NCBI GenBank assembly: GCA_945869475.1
Contig: CAMBOV010000011.1
Span: forward strand, 1 to 64,000
Direction: 5' to 3'
DNA: 64,000 nt
From: Singulisphaera sp. GP187
GTDB lineage: Bacteria; Planctomycetota; Phycisphaerae; Phycisphaerales; SM1A02
The stretch's first letter is position 1. Every line of letters starts with the position of its first letter. The notes under the pieces are model-generated. The model had not been told where the DNA came from. It worked only from the letters and a program-made list of their open reading frames with translations, and did no database searches. Made by a program: the position numbers and the translations under genes. Of this stretch, positions 9,013 to 17,316 are shown in pieces.

Positions 9013-9041
9013 GTTATAGGGGTTGCGACCGTTTGGAGCAA
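9013..9041 (-). promoter_or_regulatory. Sigma70-like promoter of the pdh operon
   Basis: On the minus strand, TTGCTC (9036-9041) and TATAAC (9013-9018) are separated by 17 bp, upstream of pdhA. Four of six bases match the consensus at each box. The predicted transcript start is near 9006, about 17 nt before the pdhA ATG. No regulator site is evident. A second TATAAC (11491-11496) lies at a similar place upstream of the S41 protease gene, but without a convincing -35. Confidence 0.55.
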
Positions 9042-9069
9042 CCGCCTCACCGCGCCCTTCGCATCGCCG

Positions 9070-11433
9070 TTACTGCGGCGCGACTTTCGATGGCTCTTTC
9101 GATTGCAGTTGCACCAAGTGGCGCTTCTCAAGATCGCCCGAAAGGCGCGCTTCGAGAATCATCACTGCCATCTCAAGTTGGGGATCGATGCCCGTGCTGA
9201 GCAGATCTTCAACGCGCGGTCGAAGGTCGACGGTCATCAGGTCGCGATCTGCTTCGTCGACGAGATCAGCGGCGAGTCGTGTCTGCCCACTCTTCTCAGC
9301 TTGTGGTGGAGTGACCTTGACGACGAGATCTGGATTGACTCCCCAGTCATCACTCGTCGCGCGCCGGTGCACGAGCCGTCCCTTGGTTTGACCTTCGACG
9401 TCGAGCGGCGGAAGCACGTAGTACTGCGTCGTCACCTTGACCGCGCCTTCGTTGACGCCATCCTCAATGGGCTGCACGGTCTGCACACTGCCCTTGCCGA
9501 AACTGCGTTCACCCAAGATCACAGCGGCGCCGTGGACCTGCAAACTTCCAGAGACGATTTCGCTTGCGCTGGCGCTGCCGTTGTTCACGAGCACCACGAG
9601 CGGTAGCCCCGCAAGAGCGGATCGCGCGCGCTCAGCTGAGAAACTGCCTGTGCGATTTCCTTCGCGATCTTGGACCGAGACAACTTCGCCCTGCGGAACG
9701 AAGAGGTTCACGAATGAGACCGCGCTTTTGAGTAGTCCACCAGGATTGCCCCGCAGATCGAGGATGAGTCCGTTGAGAGTGCGCTCACGCTTCATCTGCC
9801 GAATCGCGTCCATGAAATCATCGAGCGAATCTTCATTGAACGAGGTCAATCGCACATAGCCGATGCCGACCACGGGATCGATCCACCAATCCCACGAGGG
9901 TGTGCCGCGCGTATCGAGTTGTTTCTTCCACCAGCCGTTGACCGAGCGCATCTTGATGCTCGCACGCTTGAGCGAGAACTGCATCGGTTCGGCGATGCCG
10001 TCGCGCCCGATGGTGAGCTTGACCATCTTCCCAACAGGACCGGTGATATTGCTCACGGCGCGGTTCGTCGCCCATCCCACCGTGGACTGATCATCGACGG
10101 CAAGAATGCGATCACCTGGGCGGATGCCCGCGCGCGAGGCGGGTGATCCTTCAAGTGGATTGACGATCAACAGTTCGCGCTTGTCGTTGTGACGCAGCAA
10201 GATGCCAACCCCCACGAAGTTTCCTTCGATGGACTGACGAAAGCGACGCAATTCGTCAGGCCAAATGATCTGCGAGTAGTCATCCTCGTACTCCTTCGAG
10301 AGTTGCGTAGTCCCACCCTCACCGAACTCGCGCAAGATGACTTCACTCGGAAATCCCACAGTTGATTCATTGACTGAGAGCAGCTCAGCAATCGTCGATT
10401 GGTAGTCAGAGGCGCCGAGTTTGCGGTCATTGATTTGCGCGAGTTCTCTCTTGCGCCCCTCGACCACTGCTCGCAGCGCCTGAACCTTCGCCGGATCGGC
10501 GAGTCCCGGAAACTTCTCGACGAGTTGAGGAGTGTTGAGCAGCGACTCGACCGAGGAGAGTCCTCCTTGCAGCAGTGGCTTCCAACCCGCGTTGGTGACA
10601 TGTTCACTCGCGGCTGATTTCAGTCCGAGCAAGACGAGGCGCGGAGTGATTCCAGCGACGCGCTCCTTCCAGTCGTCGGCGAAAAGTTCGTTGTACTCAG
10701 GCATCTCTGCATCCTCAGCGTCGAGTGGAGTGCCTTCAGATTTCGCAAGTACCTCGAGACGCGCGCGCGCAAGTGTGCGCAGTCGATAGAGCTCGCGCGG
10801 AGCAAACTCGGCAATCAAGAGCACGTGGCGATTCAGTTCGTCGAGCTGAACATCGAGCGCCTTGTATTCCTTCGTATCGGCGCCGTCATGCAGCGCCTTC
10901 TGCCGAAAGAGAATCTCTTGAGCTAAGAGCAGATCGCCCTGCTGCTTGGCGTTTGCAATCGCTGCAGTCGCCGCCGCCTCGACGGCTTTGCCAGTCTCAC
11001 TGTCGAGCCACACACGCCACTCGAGCGAAGGCAGGAGAAACTTCATGTTGACGGCATGCACCATCGCCCCGTTGATATCGCCTGTTGCGAGCGCGGCCGC
11101 GAGATCAGCGGTGCGCTTTGCGAGATCCTTCTGCCTCGTCGCTTCGGATTCGATCTCGTGAAGTCGTCGTCGCTCGACCGAGTTGCGCAGCGCTGCGGCG
11201 GCGTCACTCTGACCGGGCGGCACTGCGCCCAGAAGCGAATTCACACGCGCGAGATCATCGGCCTTGGCCGCATCCCAGACCTGGTGGCTCCACGCGGCGA
11301 GTGGTGTTGCATCCGCGGACGCCGTCGCTGCTTGCGGGAAGAGTGCGGCGGCCGAGGCTGCGGACGCGAGAAAGGCGTTGATCGCGCAGAGGCTCAGAAC
11401 GAACACGCCGGCGATCCGCTTTGATTCAGTCAT
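9070..11433 (-). CDS. Periplasmic C-terminal processing protease (S41 family)
   Basis: Tail-specific, PDZ-containing serine protease of the CtpA/Prc family, likely acting in the periplasm. A signal peptide (about residues 1-30) leads into a long alpha-helical N-terminal region (to about residue 390) that is not typical of short CtpA proteins. A PDZ domain covers about 400-490 (GNFVGVGI, ASRAGIRPGDRILAVD). The S41 catalytic domain follows, with serines in NNGSASASE (620-624) and the general-base Lys647 in SFGKGSVQ. The RGNPGG motif lies around 561. The ATG at 11431-11433 is preceded by AAGGAATCC. 787 residues. Natural substrates unknown. Confidence 0.92.
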   Translation of the reverse strand: MTESKRIAGVFVLSLCAINAFLASAASAAALFPQAATASADATPLAAWSHQVWDAAKADDLARVNSLLGAVPPGQSDAAAALRNSVERRRLHEIESEATRQKDLAKRTADLAAALATGDINGAMVHAVNMKFLLPSLEWRVWLDSETGKAVEAAATAAIANAKQQGDLLLAQEILFRQKALHDGADTKEYKALDVQLDELNRHVLLIAEFAPRELYRLRTLARARLEVLAKSEGTPLDAEDAEMPEYNELFADDWKERVAGITPRLVLLGLKSAASEHVTNAGWKPLLQGGLSSVESLLNTPQLVEKFPGLADPAKVQALRAVVEGRKRELAQINDRKLGASDYQSTIAELLSVNESTVGFPSEVILREFGEGGTTQLSKEYEDDYSQIIWPDELRRFRQSIEGNFVGVGILLRHNDKRELLIVNPLEGSPASRAGIRPGDRILAVDDQSTVGWATNRAVSNITGPVGKMVKLTIGRDGIAEPMQFSLKRASIKMRSVNGWWKKQLDTRGTPSWDWWIDPVVGIGYVRLTSFNEDSLDDFMDAIRQMKRERTLNGLILDLRGNPGGLLKSAVSFVNLFVPQGEVVSVQDREGNRTGSFSAERARSALAGLPLVVLVNNGSASASEIVSGSLQVHGAAVILGERSFGKGSVQTVQPIEDGVNEGAVKVTTQYYVLPPLDVEGQTKGRLVHRRATSDDWGVNPDLVVKVTPPQAEKSGQTRLAADLVDEADRDLMTVDLRPRVEDLLSTGIDPQLEMAVMILEARLSGDLEKRHLVQLQSKEPSKVAPQ

Positions 11434-11573
11434 TACTGGATTCCTTGGAGAGTGAATTCTGCGAGGGATTCTCGCACGGTCAGTGACGTAGTTATAGTCG
11501 GATCGTTGCGGCGCGGTTCACAATGATCTTTCAATGATTTTGATTACTCTCACCTGACCTAGCCACTCACGCG

Positions 11574-12503
11574 ATGCGACGCCCCCTTTCGAGTTCGACC
11601 CCACGACCCTGCCCCGAGTGCTCGTATGACCTGCGAGCGACGACGGGCGATCTCTGCCCCGAATGTGGCGCGTCACTGGGACGGGCTGGCTTTCCAGCGA
11701 TGCACTCGGCCGACCGCGACCACCTCGCTGCGATAACGGAAGGGATTGCTGCGCTGCGCACCAGCGTGCTCTGGACACTCTTGCTCTGGATCGGTTGCGT
11801 CGCGACACCAACGCTCGGCGGGGTCGCGTGGTTTCTCTTGCTGCTCGCGAGCGGATGGCGAGCGATCGGTCGTCATCGGTTGGACAAGGAGAAGTATCTC
11901 GCACAGTTCTCGTCGCAGGGGGCACTGGGCGCCTTCACCTCCCTGGTGCACGCAGAGTTGGCCGTTGGATGCTGCGTCGCCTTTCTCACCGTTGCACGAT
12001 CGTTCAGCGACCTTCCCAAGGTCGTCGTCGTCTTGCTCGTGGTGACGCAGGTCGGCTGGCTGGGGCTCATCAGCGTGAACAACCTGTTAATTCTGCAACT
12101 CGCGCGGGCTATTGGGAGACTCTGTGACGAAGAGCCGGTGACACCGTTGATTCGATTCGCGCCGCCGGTCATCTTGGGAGCTGCAGCCTGCTTCGTTCCC
12201 CTGTTTTTCATTCGCCTTCTCAATGATCTTCTTCCCACTCCGCTTCCAGCAGAGATCGCGACGGGCGCTGGATTGATCGTCGCAGTTGGATGCATTGGTG
12301 GCTTCGCAAGCGTGATCCTCATTCAGGCCGAATTGACGAGCGCGTCTGACGCACTCGTCGCGTCGCGCAGGACTCGATCACACGAGCCTCAAGTCAACTA
12401 TGCCTCCCTTCGCAAGCAGCGCGTCGTCGATGAGCCGCCAACTCCGGGCACTGGAGATGTGATTCCGTTCGCCAACGATCCGGCTGACGACGACGCGCGG
12501 TAG
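11574..12503 (+). CDS. Zinc-ribbon integral membrane protein, unknown function
   Basis: This is a 309-residue protein with an N-terminal zinc ribbon (two C-P-E-C pairs about 16 residues apart, residues 13-32). About six hydrophobic segments follow (around residues 60-245), then a polar C-terminus. Proteins with this ribbon plus membrane layout are common in planctomycetes and have no assigned role. It is divergent from the S41 protease gene, and its 3' end lies 4 bp from the convergent trpE stop. A second protein of the same general design is at 23.1-24.1 kb. Confidence 0.8.
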   Translation: MRRPLSSSTPRPCPECSYDLRATTGDLCPECGASLGRAGFPAMHSADRDHLAAITEGIAALRTSVLWTLLLWIGCVATPTLGGVAWFLLLLASGWRAIGRHRLDKEKYLAQFSSQGALGAFTSLVHAELAVGCCVAFLTVARSFSDLPKVVVVLLVVTQVGWLGLISVNNLLILQLARAIGRLCDEEPVTPLIRFAPPVILGAAACFVPLFFIRLLNDLLPTPLPAEIATGAGLIVAVGCIGGFASVILIQAELTSASDALVASRRTRSHEPQVNYASLRKQRVVDEPPTPGTGDVIPFANDPADDDAR

Positions 12504-12507
12504 CGCG

Positions 12508-14067
12508 TCACCTCGACGCGATTGAACGAGTCGCGATTGAACGAAATGCGCTCTCAGCAAGATCGATCGCTCGACCCAGCGACGCGGCCTTGTTCACAGT
12601 CTCTTGAAACTCTGCCGCAGGATCGCTGTCGAGCACGACGCCCGCACCTGATTGCAAGTGATAGATCCAGTTCTTCTCACTCGCAGAAGTCGTCGTCGTC
12701 GCTGCGAGCGGTACAACGATCGTGCGCAGCGCAATCGCCATGTCCATCTCGCCGCCCCATCCAATGGCTCCGAGTCCCCCTGCGTATGGACCCCGACGCA
12801 CAGGTTCGAGTTCATCAATGATTTGAATCGCCCGCACCTTGGGCGCGCCGCTGACGGTTCCCACTGGAAGGGTCGCGCGCAGGGCATCCCAGGCATCGGC
12901 AGTTGGCAAGAGTTTGCCTGTGATCGTCGAGGAAATATGCATGACGTGCGAGAAGCGTTCGATCTGCATGCACCGTTCGATCTTGACGGATCCCGCCTCG
13001 CAGACACGACCGAGATCGTTGCGTCCGAGGTCGACGAGCATCGTGTGCTCGGCTCGTTCCTTTTCATCTGCGAGAAGTTCGACTTCGAGCGCAGCATCCT
13101 CGGCGGGCGTGCGGCCGCGTCGTCGCGTGCCCGCAAGCGGGCGATTGATCACCTCTCCCGCGCGCGTCTTGCAGAGAATTTCTGGACTCGCCGCGATCAA
13201 GATGCAGTCGCTCGCTTGCAGATAGACCTGATAGGGACTCGGACTCACGATGCGCAGTGCGCGGTAGACATCAAATGGATCCGTGCAACTTTCGCGAGCG
13301 AACCGTTGACTCAACACAACTTGAAAGACGTCGCCGGCTGCGATGTACTCCTGCGCCGTGCGAACCGCCGCCTCGAACGACTCGCGGCTCATCGAACTCG
13401 CCGTCGGCGTCACTGGAGTCGCTGCATTGTTCAACTCAATTCGTCCCGCCGCGAGAGTTGTCGAGGGATCGGTGAGTCGCGACTCGAGGGCGTTGAGTGC
13501 GCGTTCGCCCGCCGCGTCGATTCCGTGTGGGTGAACTTCACCTGGCAGAAGCGCGACGATCAGAAAGAGTTCTTTCGTCGCGTGGTCGAAGACAACGACA
13601 TCCCGATAGAGCGCGAGGTGCATGTCGGCAATCGAACGATCATCGCGCGGCGCCTTCGAGAGCGGCAGTTTTTCAGGCTCGAACCAGCGTACGGCGTCAA
13701 ATCCGACGTAGCCAACCCATCCCCCTTGAAAGGTGTCGGGCACTGGACCGCGTGCGTCGATCCCCTGCCAGGTTTGCAATTCACGCGCAACGCTGAGTGG
13801 ATCGTCGCGTGTGAGTGAGCGCTCGCTGTGGCTGCCATCAGCGGCCCGCTCGATGATGCGCACATTCTGAGCGCGTGCGATCACCTCAAGTGCAGGCTGT
13901 GCGCCCAGCATCGAGTAGCGCCCCACCGCCCCGCCTTGCTCGACCGATTCGAAAAGAAAACTCGCGGCCGTTCGCTCGTCGGGGGCGACGAGCCGGCGGT
14001 AGGCCAAGACTGGAGTCAATTGATCGCTCAACAGTCTGCGCGAAAAAAGGATCACAGGCTGCTTCAC
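12508..14067 (-). CDS. trpE: Anthranilate synthase component I
   Basis: TrpE uses chorismate and ammonia from the TrpG amidotransferase to make anthranilate, the first step of tryptophan synthesis. The C-terminal chorismate-binding domain has the diagnostic segments SPSPYQVYL, ASPEILCKT, RPLAGTRRRG, ELLADEKERAEHTMLVDLGRNDLG, HVMHISS and GTVSGAPKVRA. The reading frame is open far upstream, but that part overlaps ruvC. The likely start is the GTG at 14065-14067 (VKQPVILFSRRL, 519 residues). A GTG at 14116-14118 is an alternative. It is the last gene of the lipoprotein-ABC-ruvC-trpE run. The only visible TrpG-type gene is 33 kb away, at 47.4 kb. PabB is a less likely alternative. Confidence 0.92.
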   Translation of the reverse strand: MKQPVILFSRRLLSDQLTPVLAYRRLVAPDERTAASFLFESVEQGGAVGRYSMLGAQPALEVIARAQNVRIIERAADGSHSERSLTRDDPLSVARELQTWQGIDARGPVPDTFQGGWVGYVGFDAVRWFEPEKLPLSKAPRDDRSIADMHLALYRDVVVFDHATKELFLIVALLPGEVHPHGIDAAGERALNALESRLTDPSTTLAAGRIELNNAATPVTPTASSMSRESFEAAVRTAQEYIAAGDVFQVVLSQRFARESCTDPFDVYRALRIVSPSPYQVYLQASDCILIAASPEILCKTRAGEVINRPLAGTRRRGRTPAEDAALEVELLADEKERAEHTMLVDLGRNDLGRVCEAGSVKIERCMQIERFSHVMHISSTITGKLLPTADAWDALRATLPVGTVSGAPKVRAIQIIDELEPVRRGPYAGGLGAIGWGGEMDMAIALRTIVVPLAATTTTSASEKNWIYHLQSGAGVVLDSDPAAEFQETVNKAASLGRAIDLAESAFRSIATRSIASR

Positions 14068-14131
14068 GCGCGCAATCGTATCGACTGGACGAGTTCGATT
14101 GGGCTGGGTCGACCGCACACGCTCGACGGAA

Positions 14132-14620
14132 CTACCGAGCCTGTGGACGCAGCGCGCGTCGGGCGTCGGTGAGAGCGATCGCAATCGCGTCGGCAACGTC
14201 TGCAGGTGATGGTGGCGCAGCAAGCCCGCACTGCGCAGCGACTGCGAGCTGCATCTGCCGTTTCGTCGCCTGTCCATTGCCTGCAACTGCGCTCTTGATT
14301 GTCGCAGGCGAAAACTCAGCAAGCGGCAACTCGGCGCGCGCCGCGGCGAGAAGCACAACGCCACGCGCGTGACCCATGATGATCGCAGTGCGAACGTGTT
14401 TGGAGTGAGCGAAAATCTGTTCGACGGCAATGCGGTCGGGCTTCAATTCTGAGATCAAGGCTGCGAGGTCTTCGTCAAGTTCGAGCAGACGGTCGGCGAC
14501 ACTTTTTCGCGCCGTCAGTTTCAAAATTCCAGCTTCGATGAGTCGCGGCGTTCCCGCGGTGAACTCGACGCAGCCGTAGCCCGTTCGAAGAAGCCCCGGA
14601 TCGATCCCCAAAAATCTCAT
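14132..14620 (-). CDS. ruvC: Crossover junction endodeoxyribonuclease RuvC
   Basis: This Holliday-junction resolvase cuts four-way junctions during recombinational repair. MRFLGIDPGLLRTGYG carries the catalytic Asp7; AVEQIF carries the glutamate and DVADAIAIAL a C-terminal aspartate of the RNase-H-like active site. 162 residues, normal for the family. The ATG at 14618-14620 is preferred over a GTG three codons upstream. No ruvA or ruvB is next to it. It sits 10 bp after an ABC transporter ATPase gene and is followed by trpE, an unusual neighbourhood. Confidence 0.93.
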   Translation of the reverse strand: MRFLGIDPGLLRTGYGCVEFTAGTPRLIEAGILKLTARKSVADRLLELDEDLAALISELKPDRIAVEQIFAHSKHVRTAIIMGHARGVVLLAAARAELPLAEFSPATIKSAVAGNGQATKRQMQLAVAAQCGLAAPPSPADVADAIAIALTDARRALRPQAR

Positions 14621-14630
14621 GACGAGCACC

Positions 14631-15356
14631 TCATGTCACGACCGCCACCTGCCCGCGCCCACCAGGCTGGTCGACAACGAGCAGCCCATCGCTCAGTCGA
14701 ATGATGCGCTGCGAGCGTTCAGCGACTCGCTCGTCATGCGTCACAAGCACCACCGTGAGACCTTGCGCGTGAAGTGCATCGATCACGTCGAGAATTGCAA
14801 CGCCCGTGGCCGAGTCAAGATTTCCCGTCGGCTCATCCGCCATCAGCACCGCGGGATTCGAGACGAGTGCCCGGGCGATCGCTGTGCGCTGCTGCTGTCC
14901 ACCCGAGAGTTCGCTTGGACGGTGGCGCATGCGATCGGTGAGTCCGACGATTTCGATCTTCTCGAGCGCGCGCTGGCGACGTTCGCGGCGAGGCACTCCT
15001 TGGTAAAGCAGCGGGACTTCAACGTTTTCGACCACACTCAGTTCAGAGATGAGATTGAATGCTTGAAAGACAAATCCGATGCGGCGGCCGCGAATATGCG
15101 AGAGCCGTTCATCATCGATCGACGCGACATCGACACCATCGAGTTTGTAACTGCCCGCCGTGGGACGGTCGAGGCATCCCAGAATGTTCATCAGCGTGCT
15201 CTTTCCAGAACCCGATGCGCCCATGATTGCGATGTACTGCCCGCTTGGAATCGCCAGATCGATTCCACGAAGGGCGTCGACCATGAACGATCCATCAGGA
15301 TGGTTGTAACGCCGACGAATTCCGACCAATTCAGCCGCGAGCGCTGGGTGCATCAT
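14631..15356 (-). CDS. ABC transporter ATP-binding protein (MacB/LolD type)
   Basis: Cytoplasmic ATPase of an exporter-type ABC system. It has Walker A GASGSGKST (about residues 46-54), the Q-loop region with FQAFNLI, signature LSGGQQQR, Walker B VLMADEPTGNLD and the H-loop VLVTHD. These are the features of the MacB/LolD/FtsE branch, which moves lipoproteins, peptides or cell-division signals at the inner membrane. The start overlaps the upstream lipoprotein stop by ATGA. No cognate permease gene is adjacent, so the partner must be elsewhere. 241 residues. Confidence 0.9.
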   Translation of the reverse strand: MMHPALAAELVGIRRRYNHPDGSFMVDALRGIDLAIPSGQYIAIMGASGSGKSTLMNILGCLDRPTAGSYKLDGVDVASIDDERLSHIRGRRIGFVFQAFNLISELSVVENVEVPLLYQGVPRRERRQRALEKIEIVGLTDRMRHRPSELSGGQQQRTAIARALVSNPAVLMADEPTGNLDSATGVAILDVIDALHAQGLTVVLVTHDERVAERSQRIIRLSDGLLVVDQPGGRGQVAVVT

Positions 15357-16084
15357 TCAATCCTAGCGAGAGGCCGGATGATCAACTCAACCTCACTGCC
15401 CTCGTGCGGAATGCGATCGGTGTCAGCCTCCCAGAGCGCTGGTGTAAACTCGACACGATCAGGGATCACCTCTTCGAAACCAATGACCTCATCGCCGAAG
15501 GTCACCAGACCGATCACTGATCCGGTGTAGTCGGCGACGTAGTGTTCGCCCGGTCCAAGCGATTTCGGATTGGGTCGAACATGCGATCCCGCAAAGACAA
15601 ACTTGTCGCGGGGAAACCCCATCGATTCGCCCGCTGGTGTCTCGCTTCGCAACCACTCGCAGATCGGCACTTCAACCTGTTCACCCGCGCGCGTAAAACG
15701 CACGAGAATGTCGAGGCGCGATCCCGTTGGGAGAATTAGGGCAAAACCGTTCGACTCACCTTCGGCGGTGAGTGACTCACGCCAACTTCCGGGTGATCCT
15801 GGCGTGCAGCCAAGTGCCAGAAGCGCGGCGTGAATGAGACGCGGCGCAACGTCGACAACGAGCAGCGACTCGTGCTCGCGGGTACCCGCCTTGCAGACAA
15901 CTTGCTCCATCCATCCAATTCGTGCGGCGACTTGCGCGCGGATAATCAGTTCGTTTCTCGTGCGATTCAATCGAATCCCGGGCGAGAGCTCGATCACTTG
16001 ATCGGGCAGGGGCGGCGTCTGCGGCACGACACATCCAGCGAGAGCCGCAACCGCAATCAGAGAGAGATACGAAAAATGCTTCAT
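15353..16084 (-). CDS. Predicted lipoprotein of unknown function
   Basis: This is a 243-residue protein with a lipoprotein signal (MKHFSYLSLIAVAALAGC) giving a lipidated Cys at position 18, followed by VVPQTPPLPDQ. The rest is soluble and lacks a family I can name. The start is the ATG at 16082-16084, which has no Shine-Dalgarno sequence and lies just after the T-tract of a strong hairpin. Its stop overlaps the ABC ATPase start by ATGA, so it is probably coexpressed with that transporter and may be an accessory lipoprotein. Confidence 0.75.
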   Translation of the reverse strand: MKHFSYLSLIAVAALAGCVVPQTPPLPDQVIELSPGIRLNRTRNELIIRAQVAARIGWMEQVVCKAGTREHESLLVVDVAPRLIHAALLALGCTPGSPGSWRESLTAEGESNGFALILPTGSRLDILVRFTRAGEQVEVPICEWLRSETPAGESMGFPRDKFVFAGSHVRPNPKSLGPGEHYVADYTGSVIGLVTFGDEVIGFEEVIPDRVEFTPALWEADTDRIPHEGSEVELIIRPLARIE

Positions 16085-16092
16085 CAAAAATT

Positions 16093-16130
16093 AAAAAAGG
16101 CCCGGCGGAGGCAAGCCTCACGCCGAGCCC
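16093..16130 (-). terminator. Intrinsic terminator/attenuator in the lipoprotein leader
   Basis: On the minus strand, a 9-bp GC-rich stem (GGCTCGGCG with CGCCGGGCC, one pair being G-U in the RNA) continues past a bulge into GAGG/CCTC. It is followed at once by TTTTTT, AA, TTTTT and then the lipoprotein ATG. The stem pairs fully only in minus-strand RNA (C/A mismatch on the other strand), which fixes its direction. A smaller competing hairpin (AGCCC with GGGCT) just 5' overlaps its left arm. This resembles an attenuator, or the end of a very short RNA. Confidence 0.7.
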
Positions 16131-16154
16131 TTCCGGGGGCTTGGTGATGGGCAA

Positions 16155-16182
16155 ATAATAGTATCAATCCGGTGAAAGTCAA
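16155..16182 (-). promoter_or_regulatory. Sigma70-like promoter upstream of the lipoprotein leader
   Basis: TTGACT (16177-16182) and TATTAT (16155-16160) are separated by 16 bp on the minus strand, five of six consensus bases at each box. The predicted start, near 16148, gives a leader of about 55-65 nt made almost entirely of the hairpin at 16093-16130. The region lies between the lipoprotein and the divergent PTPS gene. Confidence 0.65.
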
Positions 16183-16218
16183 CCTATCTATCATCCGAAA
16201 ATACTACCGATCCCTCCG

Positions 16219-17088
16219 ATGACTTTCTTCAACCCACCCAAAGCAACTCCGACCACTCTCACACGTGCCGTGCGGATTTTCGTCACGAGAGAGGTTCCCG
16301 TCGAGGGGAGTTTTCCTTGCGCGCACAATACGTATGCGGGTTTTCCATCGAGCGATACGCTCGGCGCGTGGTACGAGTGTGAGGTGAGCGTTCGGGGTGT
16401 GCCAGAGCGCAGTAGCGGATATCTCGCCGCACTCGCTGAACTCGATAGATCGGTGCGGCAAGGGGTGATACCCATTCTGCGAAGCGCCCTTTTTTGCCCT
16501 GGGTCGGAGCCTTCCCTCTCTCCGAGTGGACTGATGCCCGCAATGGCTGACGCCGTCTCTCGCCTGCTCACGCCCCGTCTCGAATCACTCTCCTTCAATC
16601 TATCCCCCTTTCATACCTACAGATGGGATCACACCATGCCACGACAGACCACCCTCGCCGCCGTGTTTGAGTTTGCTGCATCACATCGCCTCAACGATCC
16701 CACCCGCTCGGCCGCAGAGAATCACGCCTTCTTTGGGAAGTGCAACAAACTGAACGGGCACGGTCACAATTACCACCTTGAGGTCTCGGTCGCAGTCGCG
16801 AACGAGAATCGCTTCGGGATGGCACAACTCGAAAAGATCGTCGACACGACGGTGATCGAACGGTTCGACCATATGAATCTCAACATCGACTGTCCAGAGT
16901 TTCATGCGATGAATCCATCGGTCGAACACATCGCGGCAGTCTGCTTCGATGCGCTGTGCGCACCCTTCGCCGCCGCTGGAGTCGAACTACGCAAAGTGCG
17001 ACTCTGGGAGACCTCGAAGACCTCGGCAACGGTCGAAGCTGCATCGACGGCCCCGTCGACGAGCCCATCACCGACTATAGTTCTGTGA
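16219..17088 (+). CDS. queD: 6-carboxy/6-pyruvoyl-tetrahydropterin synthase with a second degenerate PTPS domain
   Basis: The C-terminal domain (about residues 140-275) is an intact QueD/PTPS fold. Zinc ligands are His156, His181 and His183 (FAASH, GHGH), the catalytic Cys175 is in FGKCNKLNG, and RFDHMNLN and a LWET ending are present. QueD makes 6-carboxy-tetrahydropterin for queuosine/7-deazaguanine synthesis; queA lies elsewhere in the window. The N-terminal half (about 17-90) looks like a second PTPS domain. It keeps FPCAH and an L-G-A-W-Y-E-C-E-V-S-V strand but lacks the HxH pair and is probably non-catalytic. 289 residues, about twice the usual size. The ATG start follows a short intergenic gap, and the stop overlaps the next gene (TGATG). 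Confidence 0.85.
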   Translation: MTFFNPPKATPTTLTRAVRIFVTREVPVEGSFPCAHNTYAGFPSSDTLGAWYECEVSVRGVPERSSGYLAALAELDRSVRQGVIPILRSALFCPGSEPSLSPSGLMPAMADAVSRLLTPRLESLSFNLSPFHTYRWDHTMPRQTTLAAVFEFAASHRLNDPTRSAAENHAFFGKCNKLNGHGHNYHLEVSVAVANENRFGMAQLEKIVDTTVIERFDHMNLNIDCPEFHAMNPSVEHIAAVCFDALCAPFAAAGVELRKVRLWETSKTSATVEAASTAPSTSPSPTIVL

Positions 17089-17303
17089 TGGCACGACTTA
17101 TCAAGTTTGAGGCTCTCAAGCCCATCAAGATTGAACCCCAAGAGAAGGCGATCTTCATCTGCGCCTGTGGACTCTCAAAAAACTTTCCCTTCTGCGATGG
17201 GCATCACAAGGGATGCGCTGTCGAGCAGCCGGGCTGCACCTATATCTACGACGCGCAGGGTGAGAATCCGCGCGAGGTCGGCGACGCATCAACTGCAGGT
17301 TGA
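17088..17303 (+). CDS. CDGSH-type iron-sulfur protein
   Basis: A 71-residue protein that fits the CDGSH/mitoNEET-type [2Fe-2S] signature C-x-C-x2-S-x3-P-x-C-D-G-x-H in CACGLSKNFPFCDGHH, giving three Cys and one His ligands. These small proteins bind labile 2Fe-2S clusters in redox or cluster-transfer roles. Its ATG (17088-17090) overlaps the stop of the PTPS gene, so the two are cotranslated. A link between this cluster protein and pterin or queuosine metabolism is only inferred from position. Confidence 0.88.
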   Translation: MARLIKFEALKPIKIEPQEKAIFICACGLSKNFPFCDGHHKGCAVEQPGCTYIYDAQGENPREVGDASTAG

Positions 17304-17316
17304 GCTCGAGCACCAC

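Noticed and set aside
12652-13818. 388-codon frame opposite trpE
   Set aside because: Lies in the heart of trpE, and its amino-acid make-up matches a shadow frame.
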